Source: Nonomuraea thailandensis
Lineage (GTDB): Bacteria; Actinomycetota; Actinomycetes; Streptosporangiales; Streptosporangiaceae
Assembly (NCBI RefSeq): GCF_024172165.1
Contig: NZ_JAMZEB010000002.1
Span: 8,902,501-8,966,500 of the forward strand
Length of the DNA stretch: 64,000 bases
Direction of reading: 5' to 3'
The position numbers were made by a program, and so were the translations under genes. Position 1 is the stretch's first letter; every line of letters begins with the position of its first letter. The notes under the pieces are model-generated. The model made no database searches. It was not told the origin of the DNA and worked only from the letters and a program-made list of their open reading frames with translations. Shown here in pieces: positions 42,218 to 51,081 of the stretch.

Positions 42218-44101
42218 ATGCACCCGTGGGAAGCCCTCTCCGTGCCGCTGGTCGCCTTACTCGTGGCGACCCTGACCGGCACCACACCCGCCACAGCCGA
42301 CACCCCGGCTGTGAAGATCGAGAACAACGCCACCCAGCCGACCTTCTCCAGGGCTGACGCCATCCTGCAGACCGTGTTCGTCGAGGTCGCCGGAACCGAC
42401 AGCGACAACGACGGCGCCGACGACCGGGTCGCCGTGGACATCCTGCGCCCCAAGGAGACCGACCAGGGGCTCAAGGTTCCTGTGATCATGGAGGCGAGCC
42501 CCTACTACGCCCCCGGCAACGACGTCGCCAACCACCCCGTGGACGTGGACGAGAACGGCGTCCCCCTGCCCGCCCTGACCGCGCTGTCGGCCAAGCTCGA
42601 CGCCGCGGGCCCGTTCGACGGCTACTACGACAACTACTTCCTGCCCCGCGGCTACGCCATCGCGCTGGTGGAGAACCTGGGCAGCGCCCGCGCCACCGGC
42701 TGCCCCACCTCGGGCGGCCTCAACGAGACCGCTGGCCCGAAGGCCGCGATCGACTGGCTGAACGGCCGCGCCAAGGGCTTCGACACCGCCGGCAACCCCG
42801 TCGAGGCGACCTGGTCCACGGGCAAGGTCGGCATGATCGGCGTCTCGTACAACGGCACGCTGCCCAACGCCGTCGCCGCGACCGGCGTCGAGGGCCTGGA
42901 GACGATCGTGCCGATCGCCGCGATCTCCAGCTGGTACGACTACTACCGCGCCAACGGCGGCGTCCTCGCGCCGGGCGGCTTCCAGGGCGAGGACCTGGAC
43001 GTGCTCGCCAAGTACGTGCTGACCAGGCAGAACGGCCAGGAGGCGTGCGGCGCGGTGATGGACGACCTGACCGCCACCCAGGACCGGATCACCGGCGACT
43101 ACAGCCGGCTCTGGGACGAGCGCAACTACCTCAACGACGTGCGCAAGGTGAAGGCCAGCGTCTTCGTCGTGCACGGGCTCAACGACTGGAACGTCAAGAC
43201 CAAGCAGTTCGCGCAGTGGTGGTACGCGCTGTCCAAGCGGCACGTGCCGCGCAAGATCTGGCTGCACCAGGGCACCCACATGAACCCCTTCAGCCTGCGC
43301 ACCACCGAGTGGCTGCGCCAGCTGCACGGCTGGTTCGACCACTGGCTGTACGGGATCGACTCGGGCATCATGCGCGAGCCGCAGGCGGACGTGGAGATCG
43401 GGCCCGGCCAGTGGGCCCAGCACGCCTCGTGGCCGCTGCCCGGCGCGGCGACCGTCCCGCTCTTCCCGGGCGCCGGCTCCTCGCTCGGCCTGATCCCGCG
43501 TCCCCGGTCGGCGCCGGAGACGTTCGTGGACCAGAAGGTCAGGACGGCCGAGCAGCTCGTGGAGGCGACGGGGGCCGATCCGAACCGGCTGGCGTACACC
43601 ACCGGGGCGCTGCCCGCCGACGTGCGGATCTCGGGGACGCCGACGGTCTCGGTGCGGGCGTCGCTCAAGGACGGGGCCTCGCCGTACCTGACGGCGCTGC
43701 TGGTGGACTACGGCACGGACGTGCGCCCGAACGGGACCCTGGTCTCCACCGGGCAGAGCTACTGCTACGGGCAGGGGGTGCCCGGTGACACGGGCTGCAC
43801 CACGCTCAGGACGCTCGGCACCGCCACCACCCCGTACAAGATCGTCACCCGGGGCTGGCTCGACGTGCGCAACCGCCATCGCGCGGACCGGACGGAGCCG
43901 GTGCGCCCGGGCAAGGAGTACACCTTCACCTGGGACTTCCAGCCGACGGACTACCTGTTCAAGAAGGGGCACCGGCTGGGCCTGGTGATCATCTCGACCG
44001 ACTACGACTACACCCTGCGCTACCCGCCGGGCACCAAGGTCACCGTGTCGCCGGGCAAGTCGGCCCTGCGGCTCCCGGTGGTGTTCGGCAGGCTGCCGTA
44101 G
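42218..44101 (+). CDS. Secreted Xaa-Pro dipeptidyl-peptidase-like S15 enzyme
   Basis: This 627-residue protein begins with a signal peptide (about 1-28). An alpha/beta-hydrolase catalytic domain follows with S210 in GVSYNG, D323 in HGLNDWNV and H354 in QGTHMNP. A C-terminal jelly-roll domain (about 470-627) matches the X-Pro dipeptidyl-peptidase C domain. The S15 family includes X-prolyl dipeptidyl peptidases and cocaine-esterase-like enzymes. The secreted Streptomyces-type members cut N-terminal X-Pro dipeptides from proteins. ATG 42218 has GGAG seven bases upstream and starts the signal peptide. Confidence 0.9.
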   Translation: MHPWEALSVPLVALLVATLTGTTPATADTPAVKIENNATQPTFSRADAILQTVFVEVAGTDSDNDGADDRVAVDILRPKETDQGLKVPVIMEASPYYAPGNDVANHPVDVDENGVPLPALTALSAKLDAAGPFDGYYDNYFLPRGYAIALVENLGSARATGCPTSGGLNETAGPKAAIDWLNGRAKGFDTAGNPVEATWSTGKVGMIGVSYNGTLPNAVAATGVEGLETIVPIAAISSWYDYYRANGGVLAPGGFQGEDLDVLAKYVLTRQNGQEACGAVMDDLTATQDRITGDYSRLWDERNYLNDVRKVKASVFVVHGLNDWNVKTKQFAQWWYALSKRHVPRKIWLHQGTHMNPFSLRTTEWLRQLHGWFDHWLYGIDSGIMREPQADVEIGPGQWAQHASWPLPGAATVPLFPGAGSSLGLIPRPRSAPETFVDQKVRTAEQLVEATGADPNRLAYTTGALPADVRISGTPTVSVRASLKDGASPYLTALLVDYGTDVRPNGTLVSTGQSYCYGQGVPGDTGCTTLRTLGTATTPYKIVTRGWLDVRNRHRADRTEPVRPGKEYTFTWDFQPTDYLFKKGHRLGLVIISTDYDYTLRYPPGTKVTVSPGKSALRLPVVFGRLP

Positions 44102-44114
44102 CCGGAGAACGACG

Positions 44115-44141
44115 GACCCCCGCCGGAATCCGGCGGGGGTC
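44115..44141. terminator. Strong bidirectional hairpin
   Basis: A perfect 12-bp stem (GACCCCCGCCGG with its complement) around an AAT loop lies between the convergent S15 peptidase and M20 amidohydrolase genes and probably ends both transcripts. Confidence 0.85.
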
Positions 44142-44152
44142 GCCCGGGGGTG

Positions 44153-45376
44153 TCAGGCCATCGCGGAGGTGATCGAGTCGAGCGGGCCGACCTCCCACAG
44201 CGCCGTCAGCGCCGTGGCGGCCATCACCCGCACGCCCATCGAGATCGCCTGCTCGTCCACGTCGAACGTGCCCTGGTGGATGTCGTAGGTGAGCCCGTCG
44301 GGCGAGCGGGTCCCCAGCCGGGCGAACGCGCCGGGGATCGACTCGAGGTACCACGCGAAGTCCTCCCCGCCCAGCGACTGCTGGGTGGGGACGACGGCTC
44401 CGGCGCCGAGGGCCCGCTCGGCCGCCTCGGCCAGCATCTCCACGCTGACCTCGTCGTTGACCACCGGCGGCACCCCGCGCGTGTAGTCCATCGTGGCCTC
44501 GATGCCGTAGGCGCCGGCCACCGACTCCAGCAGCGACTTGATCAGGTCGGGCGCGGCGTGCCAGGCGTTCTCGTCGAGGCAGCGCACCGTGCCCTCGGCC
44601 ACCCCGTCGTCGGGGATCGCGTTGGCGGCGGAGCCGGCCTCGACGCGGCCCCAGACGAGGCTGAGCGACGAGCGCGGGTCGACGCGGCGCGACAGCGCGG
44701 CGGGCAGCTCGGTGAGGATCTTGGCCAGCGCGAAGACGAGGTCGGCGGTCAGGTGCGGGCGGGCGGTGTGGCCGCCGGGCCCGGAGACGCGGATGACGAT
44801 CTTGTCGCAGGCGGAGGTGATCGGGCCGCTCCTGAGGCCGACCTGGCCCACGTCCACGCGCGGGTCGCAGTGGAGGCCGAAGATGCGGTCGACGCCGCTG
44901 ATGCCGCCCTGGGCCATGACCTCGAGCGCGCCGCCGGGCAGCTCCTCGGCGGGCTGGAAGATCAGGCGCACCCGGCCGGGCAGCAGCCCCGCGGCGGCCT
45001 GCTGGGCCAGGAAGAGCGAGGTGCCGAGCAGGATCGTGGTGTGCACGTCGTGCCCGCACGCGTGGCAGGCGCCGGCCACGGTCGAGCGGTAGGACACGTC
45101 CTTCTCGTCCTGCAGGGGCAGCGCGTCGATGTCGGCGCGCAGCGCGACGGTCGGCCCGTCGCCGCTGCCCACGTCGCAGATGAGCCCCGTGCCCCTGGGC
45201 AGCACCGAGGGCGTCAGCCCGGCGGCGGTGAGCCGCTCGGCGATCCGCTGTGTCGTGCGATATTCGGCGAAGGCCAGCTCGGGATGCATGTGCAGGTCGC
45301 GGCGGAACGCCACCAGCTCCTGCTCCGTCTCCGCCAGGAACGCGTCGAGTTCCCCCCGAAGCTCACGTCCCCGCAT
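44153..45376 (-). CDS. M20D amidohydrolase (hippurate hydrolase/AmiA-AmiB type)
   Basis: This 407-residue protein has the M20D markers RRDLHMHPELAFAEYRT, RADIDALPLQ, CHACGHDVHTT with the metal cysteine and histidines, and FQPAEELPGGALEVMAQG with the catalytic glutamates. Such enzymes release acids from N-acyl or aminobenzoyl amino acids (hippuricase, IAA-amino acid hydrolase, AbgB). In M. tuberculosis the similar amiA1/amiB1 genes sit beside lpdA and deoD, so this is likely the relocated counterpart. No strong ribosome site precedes the ATG. Confidence 0.9.
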   Translation of the reverse strand: MRGRELRGELDAFLAETEQELVAFRRDLHMHPELAFAEYRTTQRIAERLTAAGLTPSVLPRGTGLICDVGSGDGPTVALRADIDALPLQDEKDVSYRSTVAGACHACGHDVHTTILLGTSLFLAQQAAAGLLPGRVRLIFQPAEELPGGALEVMAQGGISGVDRIFGLHCDPRVDVGQVGLRSGPITSACDKIVIRVSGPGGHTARPHLTADLVFALAKILTELPAALSRRVDPRSSLSLVWGRVEAGSAANAIPDDGVAEGTVRCLDENAWHAAPDLIKSLLESVAGAYGIEATMDYTRGVPPVVNDEVSVEMLAEAAERALGAGAVVPTQQSLGGEDFAWYLESIPGAFARLGTRSPDGLTYDIHQGTFDVDEQAISMGVRVMAATALTALWEVGPLDSITSAMA

Positions 45377-45836
45377 ATGTCACCGTCCCGTCCCATGCCG
45401 CGCGCCCCACACGTACTGGCCATCGCGGCTCGTGCGCTCCAAGAAAAACTCTCCATCCCGCGGTGGCCACCCGGGTTGAGCGGCCGCTCGGCGAATCAAA
45501 AGACACACCCGGTGGTTTCGGTGCGCGAGATCGTCAGCACGGGCTTCGCAGTGAACTGTCGCGAGTGCCGCTGCAGCCCGGGAGCACAGCGGTCGGCCGT
45601 GAGCCCGATGGCGATGCTTCGACTTTATCGCTCCCGTGCCGCTTCGCGACGGCAGATACACCAAAAGTTGCCTGACGGCAGGCCCGTAACCGCAGGTGGG
45701 TCACGTTCCGTAGGCATACGGCTGATCCGGAAATAGTCACAAGGGATCAGTAGATCGTGACCCGATGCTGTCAGTTCAAACGTGGTCAGCGATTCCGAAT
45801 CCTGTCACCTTCTGTCATGGTCATCACACTTCAGCG
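45377..45836. other. 460-base region without a confident gene
   Basis: The region has a lower GC content than its surroundings and mixed codon signal. A leftward frame 45380-45664 ends with DGEFFLERTSRDGQYVWG, which looks protein-like, but its upstream part does not. An inverted repeat CTGATCC/GGATCAG (45722-45728 and 45744-45750) lies before the ligase gene and may be an operator. Nothing else was recognised. Confidence 0.4.
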
Positions 45837-47267
45837 ATGGCTGCATTTGAGAAGAATGCGTGTTTCACTCGCTATATGATCACTAATATCCCGTTCGGGG
45901 AGAAGAGTGCTGGGTTGAGCATCTTCGAGCCGAGTGAGGGGACCCTGGTGGTCGTGCCCTCGCTCTCCCTCCCGCAGGATGAGCTCCGCCGGATCACGGG
46001 AGCCAGGTCGTACGAGGAACGTCTGCTGTTCCTCCTGCTCACGCTCCGCGAGCCCGGGGTCAAGGTGGTCTACCTGTCATCCGCGCCCGTCGATCCCGAC
46101 ATCATCGACTACTACTTCGCCTTCCTGCCCGACCCGGATGACGCGGCCAAGCGTCTGACGCTGATCAGCCTCGACGACCCCTGGTCCCAGCCGTTGACCA
46201 GGACCCTGCTCGACCGGCCCGACGTCATCGAGCAGCTGCGCGCGGCGATCGACGGCGACGCTTGGCTCGTCCCGTTCGTGCTGAGCGAGCTGGAGGAGGA
46301 GCTCGCATCGCTACTCAACGTTCCCCTCTACGGACCCGCCACGTCCCTTTCCTATTACGGCTCCAAGAGCGGGGCCCGGGAGGTGGGACATGAGGCGGGC
46401 GTGCCGATGGCGCGCGGCTTCGGCGACGTGCGTTCCGAGCTCCAGATCGAGGAGGCACTGGAGGCCCTGCCGGGCGAACGGGTGATCGTCAAGCTGAACG
46501 ACGCCTACTCGGGCCTCGGCAACGCCGTCGTCACCAAGGCCGACAGATCGCTGACCAGCTTCTCCGCCGCGGGCGAGAGCTGGGACAACTATCTGCGCAA
46601 GATCCGGGACCGGGGGGCGGTGGTGGAGGAGTTCATCGAACATAGGCCGCTCTACTACCCCAGCGCGCTGGCTCAAATCACGCCGGGCGGACATGCCCAG
46701 GTGCTCGCCACGCACGACCAGGTGCTCGGCGGCCCGAACGGGCACGTCTACCAGGGCTGCACGTTCCCCGCGGCGCCCGAGTACCGCGCCGAGGTGGGCG
46801 AGTCGGCCGCGCGGATCGCGCGGGTCCTGGCCGGGCGCGGCGTGGTCGGGCTGTTCGGGATGGACTTCTTCGCGCTCAAGGCCGACGCCGGGTACGCGGC
46901 GCTGCTGTGCGAGATCAACCTGCGGATCGGCGGCACCACGCATCCCTTCGGCGCCGCCGTGCTGACGACCGGGGCCACCTACGATCCGGCCACCGGCCAC
47001 CTCATGTGCGGTGACCAGCCGAAGTTCTACACCGCGACCGACAACTGCGCCTCCGGCTGCCTTCGCGGGCGCACGCCCGGTGAGGTGATGCGGACCGCCG
47101 ATCGGCTCGGCATCGGCTTCGACGCCGGGCGACGCACCGGGAACGTCTTCCACCTGCTCGGCGCCATCCCCGAGCACGGCAAGCTGGGCTTCACCTCCAT
47201 CGGTGACTCCCGGGAGGAGGCCGACGAGCTGCACGCGCTCACCCGGCGGCTCCTGTGCGGTCCCTGA
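45837..47267 (+). CDS. PGM1-like ATP-grasp peptide ligase (orphan)
   Basis: This protein of up to 476 residues has a pre-ATP-grasp region (TLVVVPSLSLPQDELRRITG, then VVYLSSAPVDPDIIDYYFAFLPD) and an ATP-grasp core: lysine segment ERVIVKLNDAYSGLGNAVV and Mg-binding LCEINLRIGGTTHPF. This build matches proteins annotated as PGM1-related, named after the pheganomycin peptide ligase, which joins a modified amino acid to a ribosomal peptide. No precursor peptide or tailoring gene is obvious nearby, so its product is unknown. The start is uncertain: ATG 45837 or 45876, neither with a good ribosome site. The first 40 codons are unusually AT-rich. The 3' end overlaps the small membrane protein gene by 29 bases. 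Confidence 0.72.
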   Translation: MAAFEKNACFTRYMITNIPFGEKSAGLSIFEPSEGTLVVVPSLSLPQDELRRITGARSYEERLLFLLLTLREPGVKVVYLSSAPVDPDIIDYYFAFLPDPDDAAKRLTLISLDDPWSQPLTRTLLDRPDVIEQLRAAIDGDAWLVPFVLSELEEELASLLNVPLYGPATSLSYYGSKSGAREVGHEAGVPMARGFGDVRSELQIEEALEALPGERVIVKLNDAYSGLGNAVVTKADRSLTSFSAAGESWDNYLRKIRDRGAVVEEFIEHRPLYYPSALAQITPGGHAQVLATHDQVLGGPNGHVYQGCTFPAAPEYRAEVGESAARIARVLAGRGVVGLFGMDFFALKADAGYAALLCEINLRIGGTTHPFGAAVLTTGATYDPATGHLMCGDQPKFYTATDNCASGCLRGRTPGEVMRTADRLGIGFDAGRRTGNVFHLLGAIPEHGKLGFTSIGDSREEADELHALTRRLLCGP

Positions 47268-47457
47268 CCTGGCGCAGCCCGCGCCAGCCGATCACCGCCA
47301 GCACGGCGCCGAGGATGACGTTCACCACGATCAGCACGCCGTGCACCACGTAGAAGCCGGTCGGGTGCCCATCGGCCAAGTTAAACCCCAGGTTCACCCA
47401 CTCGAAGATCATGAACGCGCCGAGGACGATGAGGAAAACGGCGATCTTTCGTGACAC
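47239..47457 (-). CDS. Two-helix small membrane protein next to dacB
   Basis: This 72-residue protein has two membrane helices (AVFLIVLGAFMIFEWVNLGF and VVHGVLIVVNVILGAVLAVIGW) and a short basic tail. Similar small proteins lie beside the D-Ala-D-Ala carboxypeptidase gene in Streptomyces as I recall, so a cell-envelope role is likely. GTG 47457 has GAGAGG six bases upstream. It is divergent from dacB. Confidence 0.75.
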   Translation of the reverse strand: MSRKIAVFLIVLGAFMIFEWVNLGFNLADGHPTGFYVVHGVLIVVNVILGAVLAVIGWRGLRQVRDRTGAAG

Positions 47458-47540
47458 ATGTACCTCTCTAGCATCGAACGTCGATCTTCGGGGGATGTGT
47501 CGCCACATGCGCATTAACACGGAGCTACGCTGAGACCGCC

Positions 47541-48686
47541 ATGTGGACGAAACTCGTGCCGGTCACGGCACTCATCGCCTCGGTCGCGCTCACCGGCGGG
47601 ACCGCGCACGCCGAACCGACGACCCCGATCGGCGGCGAGGCGCTGGGCAGCCGCGGCCTGGTCGCCCCCACGGGCGTCAGGAAGCCGCCCAAGAGCAAGG
47701 CTACTGCCTACGTCGTCGCGGACGCCGACACGGGTGAGGTGCTCGCCGCCAAGGATCCTCACGGGCGATACCTGCCGGCCAGCACGCTCAAGACGCTGAC
47801 CGCGGTCACCCTGATCCCCAAGCTGGACAAGAACCGCAAGGTCCGGCCCAGCCACAACGCGTGCAACCAGGAGGGCAGCGCGGTCGGCCTGTCGCCGAAG
47901 GCCACGTACAAGGTCGAGGACCTGTTCAGGGCGCTGATGATGTCGTCGGGCAACGACGCCGCCATGGCGCTCGCCGAGACGAACGGCAGCCTGGCCAAGA
48001 CCATGAGCGACATGAACGCCGAGGCCAAGCGGCTGCAGGCGAACGACACCGTGGCCAAGACGCCCAGCGGGCTGGACAAGCCGGGGCAGAGCAGCTCGGC
48101 GTACGACCTGGCGCTGATCGCCCGCGCGGGGCTGGCCAACCCCGACTTCCGGCAGTACATCAGCACGAAGACCGCCCGGTTCCCGGCGCCCAAGGGCTAC
48201 TACGAGATCAGCAACCACAACAAGCTGCTCTGGCGCTACGACGGCATGGTCGGCGTGAAGAACGGCTGGACCTCCAAGGCGCAGGCCAGCTTCGTCGGCG
48301 CGGCCACCCGCGGCGGCCACACGATCGTGGTGAGCATCATGCGGCACGAGGGCGGCTTCTGGGACGAGGTCACCCAGCTCCTCGACTGGGGCTTCTCGGT
48401 GCGGGGCAGGACGGCCCCGGTCGGCCGGCTCGTGGACCCGCTGCCCGCCTCGGCGCTCGCCGCGCCCCAGCAGCAGTCCGCCGCGCCGGGCGCGCCGAAC
48501 GCGTCGGCCTCTCCCGGCGTCTCCGTCACGCCGGCCGCCCAGCCGCCGCTGCTGGACACCGCCGCCTCCAAGCAGACCGACTCCACCAGGACGGTCGGCT
48601 CGCTGGTGATCGGCGGAGGGCTGCTGTTCGGGCTGATCTGGCTCGGGTACGGCATCCGCCGCAAGCGCGGCCGACCCCGCCTCTGA
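47541..48686 (+). CDS. dacB: D-alanyl-D-alanine carboxypeptidase (S11, PBP5 type)
   Basis: This 381-residue protein has a signal peptide (1-24), then the penicillin-binding fold with S81-TLK84, SGN (136-138) and KNG (240-242, where KTG is more usual). A proline/serine-rich stalk and a C-terminal membrane anchor (VGSLVIGGGLLFGLIWLGYG) with a basic tail follow. It trims the terminal D-alanine from peptidoglycan stem peptides outside the membrane. The gene sits in the same neighbourhood as dacB1 (Rv3330) and a YihY gene in M. tuberculosis. Confidence 0.93.
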   Translation: MWTKLVPVTALIASVALTGGTAHAEPTTPIGGEALGSRGLVAPTGVRKPPKSKATAYVVADADTGEVLAAKDPHGRYLPASTLKTLTAVTLIPKLDKNRKVRPSHNACNQEGSAVGLSPKATYKVEDLFRALMMSSGNDAAMALAETNGSLAKTMSDMNAEAKRLQANDTVAKTPSGLDKPGQSSSAYDLALIARAGLANPDFRQYISTKTARFPAPKGYYEISNHNKLLWRYDGMVGVKNGWTSKAQASFVGAATRGGHTIVVSIMRHEGGFWDEVTQLLDWGFSVRGRTAPVGRLVDPLPASALAAPQQQSAAPGAPNASASPGVSVTPAAQPPLLDTAASKQTDSTRTVGSLVIGGGLLFGLIWLGYGIRRKRGRPRL

Positions 48687-48732
48687 CGGGCGCAGACCTC
48701 ACGCCTGCCACGGGCGCAGACCTCACGCCTGC
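48686..48732. repeat. Two-copy 24-bp tandem repeat after dacB
   Basis: ACGGGCGCAGACCTCACGCC plus three bases occurs twice (48686-48708 and 48710-48732), starting at the dacB stop. It does not form a hairpin and appears to be a recent duplication in the gap before the convergent YihY gene. Confidence 0.75.
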
Positions 48733-48765
48733 GATGAGCTCAGGCCGCGACCGGGGGCGGGGAGA

Positions 48766-49770
48766 TCACGCCTCCGAGCGCTCGCCCGCCCTCGACGGCC
48801 GCTCCGGCAGGGGCGCCGGGCCGTCACCGGGCGGGCTGCCCACCTCCGTGGACGGGATCGGCGAAGGGGACGGCGGCGGGCAGAGCCCCGCGGTCGCCGT
48901 CCAGGCCGCGACGAAGAGGATGAGCCTGGCCGAGAAGTTCATCCAGACGAGCAGGCCGACGATGGCGGCGAACGCGCCGTACACCACGTTGCCCATCGTG
49001 GTCGCCAGCAGCAGCGTCGCGATCTGCTTGAGCACCCCGAACAGGATCGCGCCCAGCAGGGCCCCCTTGGCGATCACCCGGAACGGCTGGGTGGGCCGGG
49101 CCACCCAGCCGAGCAGGATCACGAACAGCAGCCAGTCGGCCCCCACGCTCGCCACCACCCCGGCGGCCCGGAACGTCAGCGAGCCCGCCAGCGAGTCCCC
49201 GCCGAACACGAACTTCATGAAGTGGTCGGTGGCGGTCGTGGCGAACCCCGCGACCAGCACGGACGAGATCGCCGTGACGCCCAGCAGGATCAGCGAGGCC
49301 AGGTCGCGCAGCTTGCCGAGGAAGAAGTCGAGCGGCGGCGTGGTGGTCATCGACATCTCGCGCAGGGCCCCGCGCAGCGCGTCGAGCGCGCCGAGCCCGG
49401 CGTAGAGCAGGCCGAGCAGGCCGATGATCCCCGCGGTCATCTTGGCCTCGGCGATCTGCTCCAGGTTGAAGTCGAGCTTGTCCATGATGCCCGGCAGCCG
49501 CTCGGCGATCGCCTGGTTCATCGCCTTGCGGGTGGCGTCGCTGGTGGCCACCACGAAGCCGAGCAGGGAGTACCCCAGCACCAGCAGCGGGAAGAAGGAC
49601 AGGAACGTGAAGTAGGTGACCGCGCCCGCCAGCCGGTCGCCGGACTGGAGCTGGTAGCGCTGCGCCGCCCGGATGAGATGGTCGAGCGACAGCCTGCGCA
49701 CCCTCCAGTAGTCCAGCTTGGCGCGGCCCCAGGCCTTCACCGATTCGACGCGCTCGGTCAGACTCGCCAT
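48766..49770 (-). CDS. YihY/BrkB family membrane protein
   Basis: This 334-residue protein has about six helices, with the family features AGAVTYFTFLSFFPLLVLGYSLLGF near the start, ALDALRGALREM, and GALLGAILFGVLKQI. A polar proline-rich tail ends it. The family was long called ribonuclease BN but is now regarded as transporters or envelope proteins of unknown role. GAGGAG lies close to the ATG at 49770. It follows the amidohydrolase gene by 25 bases and is probably in its transcript. Confidence 0.9.
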   Translation of the reverse strand: MASLTERVESVKAWGRAKLDYWRVRRLSLDHLIRAAQRYQLQSGDRLAGAVTYFTFLSFFPLLVLGYSLLGFVVATSDATRKAMNQAIAERLPGIMDKLDFNLEQIAEAKMTAGIIGLLGLLYAGLGALDALRGALREMSMTTTPPLDFFLGKLRDLASLILLGVTAISSVLVAGFATTATDHFMKFVFGGDSLAGSLTFRAAGVVASVGADWLLFVILLGWVARPTQPFRVIAKGALLGAILFGVLKQIATLLLATTMGNVVYGAFAAIVGLLVWMNFSARLILFVAAWTATAGLCPPPSPSPIPSTEVGSPPGDGPAPLPERPSRAGERSEA

Positions 49771-49795
49771 CACACTCCTCTTCCCGCGGCGGCGG

Positions 49796-51076
49796 TCACA
49801 CCGCGACCACCGCCCCGGCGCTCTCCGCCAGGCTCGCCAGGACCGCCGCCAGGTCGTGATGGAGAATCTGCCCACGACTCTTCAGCACACGCCCCGCGAC
49901 CATGACCGTGTCCACGCAACCGGTGTCGGCGTTCAGCACGATCGCGCCGATGGGGTCGTGCGCGGCGGCCATGCCGAGCGTGTCCGTACGCAGGAGCTGC
50001 AGGTCGGCCTGCTTGCCCGGCCGCAGCGAGCCGACGACGTCGCCGAGCCCGAGCACCTGGGCGCCCTCGATGGTGGCCATGCGCAGCGCGTCGCGGGTGG
50101 TGAAGCCGAGGCCCGCGCCGCCGGGACGGCCGCGTTCGAGGAGGTGGGCGGTGCGCATCTGGCTGAACATGTCGCCGGGCGAGCACACCACCGTGTCAGC
50201 GCCGAGCCCGGTCGGGATGCCCGCCGCCCTGAGGTCGCCGGTGGTGGGGTAGCCGATGCCGAGGTTCATCTCGTCCACGGGGGCGATCGAGGCGGTGGCG
50301 CCGGCGGCGGCCAGGCGCTTGAGCTCCTCGTCGGTGTAGTACAGCGCGTGCACGAACGTGGTCGGGGTGGCCAGCAGCCCGTGGTCCTCCAGGAACGCCA
50401 GCCCCTTGACGGCGCTCTGCCTGCCGCGCCCGCCCAGGTGCGCGGTGACCGGCAGACCCAGCTCGGCGGCCACGCGCCACTCGGCCAGCGCGTGCTCCTC
50501 GCTCGTGATCTCCGGCCCCAGGGCCGCGACCGCCATCGTGACCAGGCCGGGCGTGCCGAAGTGCGTGTCGTGGACGCGCCGGGTCTCCTCGGCCAGGACG
50601 CCGTGCCGGCCGGCGTGGCAGTAGCCGAAGACGGCCCTGATGCCGGACTCGCGCAGCGCTCGTACGGCGGCTTCGGTGTGCTCGGGGCTGTACTGGGCGT
50701 GGGACCAGTCGAGCAGCGTGGTGACGCCGGCGTCGAGGCACTCCAGGGCGCCGGCCAGGTTGCCCGCGTGGAGGTCGCGCGGGCGGTGGCGCGGGGCGAG
50801 CTCGGTCATGATCCGGCGCATGTAGCCGCCGAAGTCGATGTCGGGCGCGACCGCCCTGATGCCGGCCTGCCAGGTGTGGCGGTGCGTGTCGACGAATCCG
50901 GGCAGCACGAGCCGCCCGGTCGCGTCGATCACCTCGGCGCCCGGCTCGGCGGGCAGGTCGGGGCCGACCGCGGTGATGGTGTCGCCGTCGACGCGTACGT
51001 CCGCCCGGCCCAGCACCACCGGCTCGGGCTCGGTGTCGATGACGACCCCGTTCTTGATCAGGATGGTGGATGTCAT
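49796..51076 (-). CDS. Amidohydrolase superfamily deaminase-like enzyme
   Basis: This 426-residue TIM-barrel metal enzyme has the first metal pair in VDTHRHTW, further histidines in VTAHLGG and FVHALYY, and a catalytic aspartate in GLGADTVVC. Its build (early DATGRLVLPGFVDTH, late GSLRPGKQADLQLL) resembles cytosine, 8-oxoguanine or S-adenosylhomocysteine deaminases and the TrzA/AtzB group acting on ring amines. The substrate is unknown. It is divergent from a MarR regulator with palindromic half-sites in between, so it is likely inducible by its substrate. Confidence 0.88.
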   Translation of the reverse strand: MTSTILIKNGVVIDTEPEPVVLGRADVRVDGDTITAVGPDLPAEPGAEVIDATGRLVLPGFVDTHRHTWQAGIRAVAPDIDFGGYMRRIMTELAPRHRPRDLHAGNLAGALECLDAGVTTLLDWSHAQYSPEHTEAAVRALRESGIRAVFGYCHAGRHGVLAEETRRVHDTHFGTPGLVTMAVAALGPEITSEEHALAEWRVAAELGLPVTAHLGGRGRQSAVKGLAFLEDHGLLATPTTFVHALYYTDEELKRLAAAGATASIAPVDEMNLGIGYPTTGDLRAAGIPTGLGADTVVCSPGDMFSQMRTAHLLERGRPGGAGLGFTTRDALRMATIEGAQVLGLGDVVGSLRPGKQADLQLLRTDTLGMAAAHDPIGAIVLNADTGCVDTVMVAGRVLKSRGQILHHDLAAVLASLAESAGAVVAV

Positions 51077-51081
51077 AGCGG

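Noticed and set aside
40861..42489. A longer BMP protein starting far upstream
   Set aside because: The extension has no coding character and overlaps the S15 peptidase gene. The lipobox requires a start near 41928.
45765..45876. A short precursor peptide fused to or upstream of the PGM1-like ligase
   Set aside because: The residues before the ligase domain have no leader/core pattern, no separate stop and no ribosome site, so there is no support for a precursor gene.
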